DNA from: a virus
Strand: one strand, 5' to 3'
Length of the DNA stretch: 64,000 nt
Virus record (IMG/VR): IMGVR_UViG_3300037852_000102
Location: 1 to 64,000 of that record
Part shown: piece by piece, positions 1-7,413 of the stretch
How positions within the stretch are numbered: the first letter of the stretch is position 1
Layout of the letters: every line of letters starts with the position of its first letter
Translations under genes and position numbers: made by a program
The notes under the pieces: model-generated
Seen by the model: only the letters and a program-made list of their open reading frames with translations
Databases searched by the model: none
What the model was told of the DNA's origin: nothing

Positions 1-1
1 G

Positions 2-361
2 CTGTTCGCGCTGTTCGCGCTGTTCGGACTGTTCGCGCTGTTCGGACTGTTCGCGCTGTTCGGGCTGTTCGGGCTGTTCGCGCTGTTCGGCCTGTTCGCG
101 CTGTTCGGGCTGTTCGGACTGTTCGGACTGTTCGCGCTGTTCGCGCTGTTCGGACTGTTCGCGCTGTTCGGGCTGTTCGGGCTGTTCGCGCTGTTCGGAC
201 TGTTCGCGCTGTTCGGGCTGTTCGGACTGTTCGGACTGTTCGCGCTGTTCGCGCTGTTCGGGCTGTTCGGACTGTTCGGACTGTTCGGGCTGTTCGCGCT
301 GTTCGCGCTGTTCGGGCTGTTCGGACTGTTCGGGCTGTTCGGGCTGTTCGCGCTGTTCGCA
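2..361. repeat. 9-bp tandem array (CTGTTCGNN)x40
   Basis: Forty head-to-tail copies of a 9-bp unit. The first seven bases CTGTTCG are invariant; the last two are CG, GA or GG, with a single GC and a final CA. A decayed copy (TATTTCGCG) follows. The unit is a multiple of three, so all six frames are stop-free. Frame 3 reads Cys-Ser-(Arg/Asp/Gly/Ala) and enters the next gene without a stop; frame 2 reads Leu-Phe-(Ala/Gly). The window opens inside the array, so its true length is unknown. Copy number could be affected by assembly. Confidence 0.97.
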
Positions 362-737
362 TATTTCGCGATTGTACAATCGCAAAAACCTGCAAACCGA
401 CCCGGAAGCGCCGAAATTTACCGGGCCGCCGCCGACCCCAACCATACCAGATATCCACAAGACAATCTACGCCGCCGCGTCCAATCCCGGCTCTCTCAAC
501 ATGGCCGATGTTCACACCTGCGAGAAAACCCATTGCCGTGGCGGCTGGGCCATCGCGCTCGCCGGAAAGGCTGGATACGCGCTGCAGGATTTCTATAATT
601 GGGAACTGGCAGCGATGCTGATCTACGATGCCAGCGATCCGGCGTTTAAGATCAACCCGGCGCGGTTCTATGACGGCAACGACGCCGCGCTTGCCGACAT
701 GAAACGGCTAGCCGAGCTTGAGGCCGCCAAAACTTAA
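3..737 (+). CDS. Phage protein with Cys-Ser-X repeats and conserved HxCxxxHCRxGW domain (5' partial)
   Basis: The C-terminal ~120 residues carry the motif HTCEKTHCRGGWAIALAG, then a Tyr/Phe-rich stretch and a closing segment ALADMKRLAELEA. I recognise this as a domain common in proteobacterial phages, where it often follows short Cys- or Asp-rich repeats. Here the same frame is open leftward through the whole 9-bp array as a Cys-Ser-X tripeptide repeat and runs off the window. The first start inside the unique sequence is a TTG at 372 with no Shine-Dalgarno in front, which favours an upstream start. If only the TTG is used the product is 121 residues. Function unknown. Confidence 0.55.
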   Translation, partial: CSRCSRCSDCSRCSDCSRCSGCSGCSRCSACSRCSGCSDCSDCSRCSRCSDCSRCSGCSGCSRCSDCSRCSGCSDCSDCSRCSRCSGCSDCSDCSGCSRCSRCSGCSDCSGCSGCSRCSHISRLYNRKNLQTDPEAPKFTGPPPTPTIPDIHKTIYAAASNPGSLNMADVHTCEKTHCRGGWAIALAGKAGYALQDFYNWELAAMLIYDASDPAFKINPARFYDGNDAALADMKRLAELEAAKT

Positions 738-765
738 TCACCGCAAACTGCCGGGAACCCTACCG

Positions 766-1929
766 ATGAACACCGCAACCGCCACCCGAGTCCCGTCGCC
801 CGAGCAAGAGGTGGCACAGGAATCGCCATCATCCAACCTACCTGATCAGGTCAGGCAGGTGCGGGCGCAGCCGCCGATGATCGACCCAGAAACGAACGAG
901 CCAGTGCGAAAGCACGGCCATACGGCAACCGCAGAGTTCGGCGATGTTGTCGGTGCTATTGCCGCCGTTATGTCCGAAATCCAGCCCGTCGAGAAGGGCG
1001 GCAAGAACACTTTCCACGATTACAAGTATGCTCGGATGCAGGACATTCTGCAGGCATTGACGCCGCTGATGGGCAAGCACGGAGTCGTGGTGTTTCAGTA
1101 CGAGGCCGCGCGCAATATGTTCGACGACGGCAAGGTGATGGCGATCACCTATGATTTCATTGTGGCGCACAAGTCCGGCCAAACGTGGATCACTCCCGTT
1201 CCGCAAACCGGCATGTCTCCGTGCCGAACGTCAAAGGGCACTTTCGACGATAAGGCTTTTGCGAAATGCCATACGTCGGCGCGCAAGTATTTTCTGCTGT
1301 CGCTGTTCCAAATCCCGACCGAGGACGAGGATGCCGACGCGGGGCCACGCAAGACCCGCACGGAAACGCCTGTTCCGGGTCCGTCCGGCTACGTACCGCC
1401 GCATCGGATTGATCCGTTGCGTGCCGAAAAATTCCCTGAATGGGTGCCGCGATACGAAAAGTCCATCGCCCATTCCAAGACCGCCGCCGAACTCGTGCAG
1501 TGGGACGAATTGAACGACGATCTGCTGTCCCAATTGAACAGCGGAAACCCCGATCTGTATGCGCGCGTGATGCAGACGGTGGCGAAGCTGCAAGCCGAAC
1601 TGGCGGAAAGTAAAATCGAAGCATGGGGAGAGAAACGCGGGGAGGGCCTGATCCGAGCCGCAACGACGGCGACCAAGGCCGACGACCCGATCACGTCCGG
1701 GCCGCAGACCAAGGCCGCGCGCCCCGAGGGGTGCCCTGACTGCGCCCGCGAGCCCGACGCCTTTCTGAAATGGGCGGACGACCGCATGGCCCGCATCAAC
1801 GACGCCGACGAACTGGCACTGATCTTCCGCGAGGAAATCGACCCGGCAACGGACGGCATCATGCGGCCTGACTACACCGAATTACAGGCGATCCTCGCGC
1901 GGCACGAAAAGCGGTTGGGAGCGGATTGA
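766..1929 (+). CDS. erf: ERF-family single-strand annealing protein
   Basis: 387 residues. Residues ~50-200 match the ERF superfamily of phage recombinases: an N-terminal helix with AAVMSEIQPVEKGGKN, the signature FHDYKYARMQDILQALTPLM, and a later FDDKAFAKCHTSARKYFLLSLFQI segment. These proteins anneal complementary single strands during phage recombination and replication. The C-terminal half is charged and variable and contains a CPDCAREP pair of cysteines. The ATG at 766 is preferred over a TTG at 718 because GGGAA lies about 10 bases upstream and it clears the previous stop. It is the first clear gene of the plus-strand early operon and is coupled to the next gene by a TGATG overlap. Confidence 0.85.
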   Translation: MNTATATRVPSPEQEVAQESPSSNLPDQVRQVRAQPPMIDPETNEPVRKHGHTATAEFGDVVGAIAAVMSEIQPVEKGGKNTFHDYKYARMQDILQALTPLMGKHGVVVFQYEAARNMFDDGKVMAITYDFIVAHKSGQTWITPVPQTGMSPCRTSKGTFDDKAFAKCHTSARKYFLLSLFQIPTEDEDADAGPRKTRTETPVPGPSGYVPPHRIDPLRAEKFPEWVPRYEKSIAHSKTAAELVQWDELNDDLLSQLNSGNPDLYARVMQTVAKLQAELAESKIEAWGEKRGEGLIRAATTATKADDPITSGPQTKAARPEGCPDCAREPDAFLKWADDRMARINDADELALIFREEIDPATDGIMRPDYTELQAILARHEKRLGAD

Positions 1930-2123
1930 TGTTGAGATTTTTATGCGGAACCCTCGTGCCGCCAACCATCTGGGTACTTTGGTGGCTCCTTTCCTCATTG
2001 CCACGCGCTGCTGAGGATTCGGCCCACGCGGTCGCCTATATTACCGCCATCTTTTTTTGGGTCGTGGCTATCTTTGGCCTTCTCGCGCTGGCCTATTGGA
2101 ACCGGGGGCGCGGCCATGGATGA
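1929..2123 (+). CDS. Small two-helix membrane protein
   Basis: 64 residues with two hydrophobic segments (about 3-21 and 36-56) separated by a short polar loop, ending in an Arg/Gly tail. The ATG overlaps the stop of the ERF gene by one base, implying translational coupling. The 3' end overlaps the next gene by 8 bases. No family recognised; a short inner-membrane protein of the early operon. Confidence 0.6.
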   Translation: MLRFLCGTLVPPTIWVLWWLLSSLPRAAEDSAHAVAYITAIFFWVVAIFGLLALAYWNRGRGHG

Positions 2124-2997
2124 ACTCCACATGGTCCGCGAGGGAAGCCACCTCGTGCCGGTCGACGAAATGTCCGCCGAGGAACTGGCGCGCTTGCCGC
2201 TCCGAACGCAGGTGCTCGTCAAGGTCACGCAGCCGAGGAATCTCCCGCAGCACCGGCTTGCGTGGGCGCTCGCCACCAAGGTTGCCGAGGCGTGCGATTG
2301 GCTGCACGACCGCGAGGACGCCATGGACTGGCTCAAGATCAAGGCCCGCCATGTCCGCTACATCCACGACCACCATAACGGAGAAACGACCATCGTCCCA
2401 AAGTCGATTCGGTTCGCCGCGCTGGATCAGCAGGGCTTTGATCGCGTGTTCAAACGGATGGTATTCGTCACGGTGAGCGAGATCATTCCCGGACTGGACG
2501 AGGATGCGCTGCGCGCTGAGATCGAGTCCATGGTCGGCATCGACCAAGCGCCGGGCGATCCCGCGCCAGCTAAACCCCCGCGCCAGCACCGCACCATGGC
2601 GGCGATGCCGGACCCAGTTTCCATCATCCCGCCCGCCGACGAACCGCCGCCCGCCAGCGATTTCCCCGGCGACCGCCCGCTACCCGAATCACCCGTTCCG
2701 ATGGCCCACCAGCCCGTGCCATCGGCAACGCCTGCGCCGTCGTCTCCTGCTGCACAGAATGCGGCGGCGCAGGCACCCGTTTCAACGCCCAAGAACTTCG
2801 CCGAATGGGCTCCATGGTGCCGCGCTTGGATGGCCACCATGGAAGCCGACCCGGAAAAGACCGATCAGGATGCCATGCTGCGGTGGAACGGCGAGCGCAA
2901 CATCCGCAACGATTGCGGCGTTAGCAGCCATGAGCGCGCGCCGATATTTGCGGAGTACAGCGACATGCTGGACCGGATGCGGGCGCGGAGGCGGTGA
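2116..2997 (+). CDS. DUF1367-like phage protein
   Basis: 293 residues. The N-terminal ~150 residues hold the pattern of DUF1367 phage proteins: a Leu/Val strand followed by QPRNLPQHRLAWALATKV (compare the R-x-R-N-x-x-x-H-R motif), then a helical region and a terminal helix ending in GLDEDALRAEIESM. A Pro/Ala-rich linker (about 155-235) leads to a C-terminal domain with WAPWCRAWMATMEADPEKTD. ATG 2116 follows GGGGGCG and overlaps the preceding gene. DUF1367 proteins sit among phage recombination genes, which fits the neighbouring ERF gene, but their biochemical role is not established. Confidence 0.6.
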   Translation: MDELHMVREGSHLVPVDEMSAEELARLPLRTQVLVKVTQPRNLPQHRLAWALATKVAEACDWLHDREDAMDWLKIKARHVRYIHDHHNGETTIVPKSIRFAALDQQGFDRVFKRMVFVTVSEIIPGLDEDALRAEIESMVGIDQAPGDPAPAKPPRQHRTMAAMPDPVSIIPPADEPPPASDFPGDRPLPESPVPMAHQPVPSATPAPSSPAAQNAAAQAPVSTPKNFAEWAPWCRAWMATMEADPEKTDQDAMLRWNGERNIRNDCGVSSHERAPIFAEYSDMLDRMRARRR

Positions 2998-3548
2998 TGG
3001 GTCGCGCTATCGTCGCTCAATTCCACAAGAGCAAGGGCGGTCGACTGACACTATGGTCTCTCGTTGTCATTGAAGAAAAAAAGGACCGCGACGGAAGTGT
3101 TTGGCTGGAGCGAGATATTTATGATGTCGATCTGTCGCGAAAGTATGGCTACCTTTACCATATGTCCGGCAGCGGCGGATCAGCCCCCGTCGAAGTTGAT
3201 TGTCTCTATTTCGCTAGTGGCGACGTGGAGATCAAGGAGACGCCATGCATGCTTTGCGAGCGCTCCAAGACAACCAAACGATGGAAAACGCGAGAGATAC
3301 GCGCACTCAATAAGACCCGTCGCCTCCGCATGCTGCCGAAAGCCTTCCGCCTTGAAGATGGTGGTGATCTCTTAGAGTGGCTGGAGGTTAATGGCATCAA
3401 TCAGGATTCGGTCTATTGCTCCGAATGTCGAGATTGCATGCCGTCTGATTCGCTCTGCGAGCATTGCTGGTGGTGCGACAATACTGGATGGTATTCGACA
3501 CCGAGCGACCGATGCGAATGCAAAGACCGCGAGGAATGCTATGGGTAG
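2997..3548 (+). CDS. Cysteine-rich phage protein
   Basis: 183 residues. The first half is beta-rich (LWSLVVIEEKK...); the second half holds many cysteines: CMLCERSK, CSECRDCMP, CEHCWWCDNTGWY and a final CECKDREEC. The spacing suggests at least two zinc-binding clusters. ATG overlaps the previous stop (TGATG) and the gene overlaps the next by 8 bases. No family recognised; a nucleic-acid or protein-binding zinc protein is the natural guess. Confidence 0.65.
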   Translation: MGRAIVAQFHKSKGGRLTLWSLVVIEEKKDRDGSVWLERDIYDVDLSRKYGYLYHMSGSGGSAPVEVDCLYFASGDVEIKETPCMLCERSKTTKRWKTREIRALNKTRRLRMLPKAFRLEDGGDLLEWLEVNGINQDSVYCSECRDCMPSDSLCEHCWWCDNTGWYSTPSDRCECKDREECYG

Positions 3549-3852
3549 GGTCAAGGAATCATACCCGTTTGCGCCGGGCTATCGCGAACTCACGACCTCG
3601 CGCGATGCTGCGAAGTTCGTTGCGGACCGCGCCGATATTCTCCGCGACCGCGTGCTGACGGCGATCCGCAACGCTGGGCCTGCGGGGCTCACCGCGGACC
3701 AATGCGCCAGCCGAATCGGTGAGACGGTGCTGGCGGTGCGACCCCGCGTTACCGAGTTGAAATGGGCGGGCAAGATCGAAACCACGGGCGAGCGCCGGGC
3801 CAACGCATCGGGCGCTAAGGCGGCGGTATGGAGGGTGAAGGTCGCGTCGTGA
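3541..3852 (+). CDS. Small winged-helix-like protein
   Basis: 103 residues. A helical N-terminus is followed by a typical winged-helix pattern: DRVLTAIRNAGPAGLTADQ (helices 1-2), IGETVLAVRPRVTELKWAGK (recognition helix) and a basic wing IETTGERRANASGAKAAVWRV. The start at 3541 follows GAGGAA. Probably a DNA-binding protein, either a regulator of the early operon or a replication-associated factor; nothing in the sequence tells which. Confidence 0.65.
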   Translation: MGRVKESYPFAPGYRELTTSRDAAKFVADRADILRDRVLTAIRNAGPAGLTADQCASRIGETVLAVRPRVTELKWAGKIETTGERRANASGAKAAVWRVKVAS

Positions 3853-4370
3853 ACAGCAACAGCATCGCCATCGTTGATCGGGAGATTGTCAGCGGCTCAA
3901 TCGAGGGTGTTGACTTCGGTCCGCGCCTTTGGGTTATCGCGCGTTCGCCTACCGCTGTGCTAGCTTGGATTTACGGCCATTCATGGTCCAACAACGGGCA
4001 CAGCCACTATGCGCAGCCCCATCTTTTGATCCTGCCAGACCGAACGCCTACGTTCATGCACAATCCGCGTTATATTTTGCTAACGCATGAGTGGACGCGA
4101 CTCACGGATTGGCGATTAGATGAGTTTGCAAAGCGGATAGAAGATTCCTTCCCGAGCCCATTGCAAGCGTTGGAATATATCAAAAAATCCGTTCGGGAAA
4201 AACGAACCGTGATTTTTGATGGCGGGGGCGGCTCTCTATTGCCAGCAAAATGCTACGGCGAAGCGCATCGCGATTGGCAAGCACAAGGCAATGGATTTAT
4301 CGTATTTCCAGAGGGTGCGAATCGCCATCAATTCTACCGACATAAACTCGGATGGAAACCGCAGGCATGA
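3849..4370 (+). CDS. Hypothetical phage protein
   Basis: 173 residues, mixed alpha/beta, with Trp/Tyr-rich stretches (WIYGHSWSNNGHSHYAQPH) and a glycine loop FDGGGGSLL. The GTG at 3849 overlaps the previous stop and has GAGGGTGAAGG just upstream, so it is preferred over the ATG at 3828, which lies inside the preceding gene. Codon use is a little richer in A/T than in its neighbours, hinting at more recent arrival. No family recognised. Confidence 0.55.
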   Translation: MNSNSIAIVDREIVSGSIEGVDFGPRLWVIARSPTAVLAWIYGHSWSNNGHSHYAQPHLLILPDRTPTFMHNPRYILLTHEWTRLTDWRLDEFAKRIEDSFPSPLQALEYIKKSVREKRTVIFDGGGGSLLPAKCYGEAHRDWQAQGNGFIVFPEGANRHQFYRHKLGWKPQA

Positions 4371-4648
4371 AACCCCGCTCCCCCAGCCTAGCCGCCCGCC
4401 AAGCCCGCCGTGACGCGGCGCTGGCCCGTCCCGAACTCGGCGCGGTGAGCTACATACTGACATCGGAATGGCTACCCGACGACGACCGCGAATGCACCGT
4501 TTGGGCGCAGACCGTCGATGATCGCGCGCCGTATCGGATACCATTTTCGGTCGCACGCAAGGATGGAAAGTGGATCAACACGGCGCGCGGGTATGTACTT
4601 GGGGTGCCGATTGTCGGTTGGAATTATAGGAGAACGGCCGATGTCTAA
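4367..4648 (+). CDS. Small hypothetical protein
   Basis: 93 residues with a basic helix (LAARQARRDAALARPELG) followed by beta strands rich in Trp and Tyr. ATG overlaps the upstream stop as ATGA, and an alternative in-frame ATG lies 15 bases earlier. The 3' end overlaps the next gene by 8 bases, so it belongs to the coupled early operon. No family recognised. Confidence 0.55.
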   Translation: MKPRSPSLAARQARRDAALARPELGAVSYILTSEWLPDDDRECTVWAQTVDDRAPYRIPFSVARKDGKWINTARGYVLGVPIVGWNYRRTADV

Positions 4649-4811
4649 GCCGAGCGTCAAAGCTTTGAGAGAACTAACGAGCGCAATCACCGAACTTGCG
4701 GAGATTGTTCGCGATCTTGATCCGGGGCGCACTCTGCAATATGAAAAGATTGCCGAGTTGTTGGAAAAGGCGCGTGGCAATATCACGCAAGCGGAAGCCT
4801 TTGGCTTGTGA
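4641..4811 (+). CDS. Small helical protein
   Basis: 56 residues, almost entirely amphipathic helix (VKALRELTSAITELAEIV...LEKARGNI). A strong TAGGAG lies ahead of the ATG. It overlaps the genes on both sides by a few bases. Too short for a functional call; it could be a dimerising accessory factor for a neighbouring gene. Confidence 0.6.
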   Translation: MSKPSVKALRELTSAITELAEIVRDLDPGRTLQYEKIAELLEKARGNITQAEAFGL

Positions 4812-5308
4812 CCGAACTCCGCCAAAAGCAGCCGCGCGTCCGCGACAAGGGTTTCTTAGCCTTCGTCGGTACTCGCCCGTGTTGCGTTTGCGGCGCGACA
4901 GGTCGGACACAGGCAGCACATATCCGCATGGCGAATCTAGAGATCGGCAAGGAATACACCGGCCACCGCCAGAAGCCGGATGACCGATTCGCCGTCCCAC
5001 TTTGCGGCCCCATCCTAGGCGCGCTCCCGCCGGTTCCCGGATGCCACGCAAGGCAGCATTCCGGTTCCGAGGCGGCTTTTTGGGCATGGGTGGACATTGA
5101 CCCGTTTTTCGTCGCCGCCAAACTGTTCGCCCGGTACGTGGCAGAACGGCCAGCGGAGCCCGTACAGAGGCCATCCGCTCCCAGGCCACGGAAGCCCAAG
5201 ACACGGGCGAAACGCGCTGGACGGCCTCGCCAGCAACGGCCATGGCCCAAGAAATCGGGTAAGTTGCAGGGGCGAGGCTTCCCCAAGGGGAAACGGGGGT
5301 TCCGATGA
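4808..5308 (+). CDS. HNH-type phage nuclease (DUF968-like)
   Basis: 166 residues. A CCVCG (25-29) is followed by AAHIRM (37-42), PLCG (64-67) and a CHARQH (79-84) cluster, an HNH/beta-beta-alpha zinc layout as found in DUF968 and related phage recombination nucleases encoded near ERF/RecT-type proteins. The last 45 residues are very basic (PRPRKPKTRAKRAGRPRQQR), suiting DNA binding. The GTG start overlaps the upstream stop. Likely role: DNA cleavage during phage recombination. The exact subfamily is inferred from motif spacing only. Confidence 0.65.
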   Translation: MTELRQKQPRVRDKGFLAFVGTRPCCVCGATGRTQAAHIRMANLEIGKEYTGHRQKPDDRFAVPLCGPILGALPPVPGCHARQHSGSEAAFWAWVDIDPFFVAAKLFARYVAERPAEPVQRPSAPRPRKPKTRAKRAGRPRQQRPWPKKSGKLQGRGFPKGKRGFR

Positions 5309-5457
5309 TGTCGCCAGCCTGGATTATTATGTTCTGGCCATGGGGCGAACAAGAAATCATTCAATGCGCCTCTGAGTTTGAGGCGGCGCGTGTGGTATAT
5401 CACAATACCTACTACGGTCGTCGTTGCCTGAAAATCAGCGTCAAGGCGTGGCGTTAA
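5305..5457 (+). CDS. Short ORF, 50 residues
   Basis: Starts at an ATG overlapping the HNH-gene stop (CGATGATG) and encodes an aromatic-rich N-terminus (MMSPAWIIMFWPWGE) and a basic C-terminus (YYGRRCLKISVKAWR). The tight coupling and uninterrupted frame support a real gene, though it is short and matches nothing I recognise. Confidence 0.45.
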   Translation: MMSPAWIIMFWPWGEQEIIQCASEFEAARVVYHNTYYGRRCLKISVKAWR

Positions 5458-5460
5458 CCG

Positions 5461-5634
5461 ATGCCCCGCCGCCCCACCCCACTCGTCCACCGGATCGACG
5501 CCGCGCTGGCGGATGGCGAATTGACACCAACCAAAAATCATGTAGCGTTACCCAATTCGCGGCGATCAACGCGACAGAAGCGGCACCCCTCACGAACTTC
5601 TTCGCGTCCGGTGTCGCAGAAATGTGACCCCTGA
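5461..5634 (+). CDS. Short basic ORF, 57 residues
   Basis: Begins three bases after the previous stop and fills the gap before the RAMP-like gene. The product is highly basic with many Arg/Ser (SRRSTRQKRHPSRTSSRP). No convincing Shine-Dalgarno is present, so it may be leader sequence rather than a gene. Confidence 0.3.
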   Translation: MPRRPTPLVHRIDAALADGELTPTKNHVALPNSRRSTRQKRHPSRTSSRPVSQKCDP

Positions 5635-5677
5635 ATCCGCTTCCGGGCTTGATCGGCTGGACGCGAAGGAGACTATC

Positions 5678-6286
5678 ATGGCGAAGGCGCAAGTTATCCA
5701 AATCTCTGAACCGACCAACGGCGGCAAAGAGGCAATCGACTATTCGCAGCCCTACGCGGTTGCGGTGACCCTTCAAGGGTCCGCCGACTTCCTGTTTCAT
5801 CGCTGGAACGCCGAGGCGGTAGACGAAAAGGCCAAGAGCGCGAAAAATTCCAAGGCCAAAAAGACCGATGATATCGAGAGCTACGTTTACAGAACTGACA
5901 ACGGCGAACTGGCGATTCCCGGCGAATATCTCCGTGGTTCGATCATTCACGCTGCCAAGTTTCGGCAAGACCCGCGCTCGCCGCGCAAGTCGGCGATGGA
6001 CCTCTTCAAGGCCGCTATCGTCGTCACGACGCCACTCGCCAGCCTCGGCGTCATTGATTGGGACTATCTCGACAAACGCCGCGTGATGATCCAGCGGCAG
6101 GGCATCAACCGCGTGCGACCTGCGATGCGTGCTGGATGGAAAGCGGAATTTCATCTGACGGTTTTGCTGCCAGAATACGTCGATCAAAACGCGCTGCGCG
6201 AGACTATCGAATCGGCTGGCCGCTTGATCGGCGTCGGCGATTTTCGCCCGACGTTCGGGAGATTTGGCATTGTGAAATTTGAATAA
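5678..6286 (+). CDS. Phage protein with RAMP/Cas7-like signatures
   Basis: 202 residues; ATG follows AAGGAG. What is visible: an N-terminal strand (AVAVTLQGSADFLFHRW), a Lys-rich loop (EKAKSAKNSKAKKTDD), a central IPGEYLRGSIIHAAK, a strand WKAEFHLTVLLPEY, a helix, then GRLIGVGDFRPTFGRFGIVKF. The IPGxxLRGS-type motif and a final glycine-rich turn after a ferredoxin-like beta-alpha-beta recall RAMP proteins of the Cas7/Csm3 type (IPGSSLKG and G-x-G loop). Relatives occur in other proteobacterial phages as uncharacterised proteins. The Cas7-like assignment is my inference from motifs. The stop codon is followed with no gap by the GGYNN pentamer array, so the two are almost certainly co-transcribed. 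No cas genes are nearby. Confidence 0.6.
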   Translation: MAKAQVIQISEPTNGGKEAIDYSQPYAVAVTLQGSADFLFHRWNAEAVDEKAKSAKNSKAKKTDDIESYVYRTDNGELAIPGEYLRGSIIHAAKFRQDPRSPRKSAMDLFKAAIVVTTPLASLGVIDWDYLDKRRVMIQRQGINRVRPAMRAGWKAEFHLTVLLPEYVDQNALRETIESAGRLIGVGDFRPTFGRFGIVKFE

Positions 6287-6649
6287 GGCACGGCCTGCCG
6301 AGGCTGGGTAAGGCGCGGTGGGGTTTTGTTGGGTTAGGTGTGGCAAGGCACGGTTTGGCTGTCTCTGGATAGGCAAGCCGTGGTTCGGATCGGCGAGGCA
6401 TGGCATCGGCGTGGCTAGGATAGGATAGGTGCGCTCCGGTTTGGTGTGGTTGGGTGTTGCACGGCCCGGTTAGGAACGGCGTGGCGAGGATACTTAGTCA
6501 ATTTTTTATGGCGTGGTCCGGCGTGGTTGTGTTGTGCAAGATTGGGTTAGCCACGGTCAGGTCGGGTTCGGTTTTGTAAGGCGTGGCGGGGTCCGGTCCC
6601 GTGGGATTGGGTTAGGTATGGCGCGGTTTGCTATGGTGAGGTACGGGCT
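6287..6649 (+). repeat. Pentamer-phased GGYNN array (69 units)
   Basis: Read in fives from the base after the upstream stop, the sequence is GGCAC GGCCT GCCGA GGCTG and so on. There are 24 units to 6406, one inserted C, 17 units from 6408 to 6492, a 17-base T-rich interruption (6493-6509), then 28 units from 6510 to 6649. By my count 55 of 69 units begin with GG and 62 have a pyrimidine at position 3; positions 4 and 5 look free. No unit is repeated in long runs, so this is a phased pattern rather than a simple microsatellite. The plus strand is strongly G/T-rich. No plus-strand reading frame crosses it. Confidence 0.93.
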
Positions 6650-6660
6650 TTCATGCCCGT
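6643..6660 (+). terminator. Hairpin closing the pentamer array
   Basis: ACGGGC, loop TTTCAT, GCCCGT: a perfect 6-bp stem placed exactly where the pentamer phase ends, followed by only TT. It may be a weak terminator, an RNA 3'-end stabiliser or a processing signal for an array transcript. Confidence 0.5.
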
Positions 6661-6726
6661 TTGATGAAATACTGTCGGCCACGCCCGGACCGCAGAACCG
6701 GATGGTTTACCCGAGGACCAAGAGCG

Positions 6727-6987
6727 ATGTTTGATTGCAAAACGTGCGGCGCAAAACTGACGGTGCGGAGCGCCTTTTGCAGCGCGGGGGTTGATCTTGT
6801 TTGCCAAGGTCGCGACCCAAATCCGGGATGCGGCGCGGTCCTCACCGCAGAGGAACGTCACTACTACGGCGACGCTTGCGAGCAATGCGAGGTCGCATGG
6901 GCCGACCGAATCGAAACGTGGCGGCGCGGTAGCGACGATTCGGAGTTGGATCAAAAATACGGATGTCCTAGCAGGACCACACACTAA
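6727..6987 (+). CDS. Zinc-ribbon-like small protein
   Basis: 86 residues. CKTCGAK near the start, a lone Cys in AFCSAG, then CQGRDPNPGCGAVL and CEQCEVAW give several paired cysteines typical of a compact zinc-binding fold. ATG 6727 has AAGAG just upstream; an in-frame TTG at 6661 is less likely because it overlaps the hairpin region. First gene after the pentamer array. No family recognised. Confidence 0.6.
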   Translation: MFDCKTCGAKLTVRSAFCSAGVDLVCQGRDPNPGCGAVLTAEERHYYGDACEQCEVAWADRIETWRRGSDDSELDQKYGCPSRTTH

Positions 6988-6999
6988 CGGGAGTCCACC

Positions 7000-7413
7000 A
7001 TGCCAGCCAAACAATACGCTTTCGAGCCGCAGGAGCACGACCCGAGAATCACCGCGCAGCAGCACTGGGCCGACATGCGCGACGAACTCAATGCAACGCG
7101 GGACGCCCTTGAAGCCGCGAACGCCAACGAGACGGCGCAGGCCGCGATGATCGACATGCTGCGCAAGGAACTCGCCGATACCAAGGCTGCGTGCGCCATC
7201 ATCGAACGCAGCAACACCGTCATGCGGACGAAATTGCAGGCCGCCGGGATGCTGGTGTTGGACGCACTCAAGACCGATGAAATCGAACGCGGCGTTGCCG
7301 TGTCGGAATATGCGGTCAGGAGCAACGTGCAGCCGATCCATCAGGACGAACCGAAAGGCGATAGGCCGTCGTTCCTGCGAATGACTGCGCCGCCCGCGAA
7401 TCACTTTCAATGA
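7000..7413 (+). CDS. Coiled-coil phage protein
   Basis: 137 residues. Residues ~20-80 are a long heptad-like helix (RDELNATRDALEAANANE..., MLRKELADTKAACAIIERS). N- and C-termini are polar and probably flexible. ATG follows CGGGAG. It overlaps the next gene as ATGA. Function unknown; the form suits an oligomerising or scaffolding factor. Confidence 0.6.
   Translation: MPAKQYAFEPQEHDPRITAQQHWADMRDELNATRDALEAANANETAQAAMIDMLRKELADTKAACAIIERSNTVMRTKLQAAGMLVLDALKTDEIERGVAVSEYAVRSNVQPIHQDEPKGDRPSFLRMTAPPANHFQ

Noticed and set aside
2-361. CRISPR array at the left end
   Set aside because: Units are contiguous 9-mers without spacers and there are no cas genes; a tandem repeat instead.
5441-6406. Long minus-strand frame of 321 codons, and a 65-codon Pro-rich frame at 6204-6401
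   Set aside because: Antisense to the RAMP-like gene and to the pentamer array; the Pro/Leu/Ala repeats of the product come from reading GG-phased DNA backwards.
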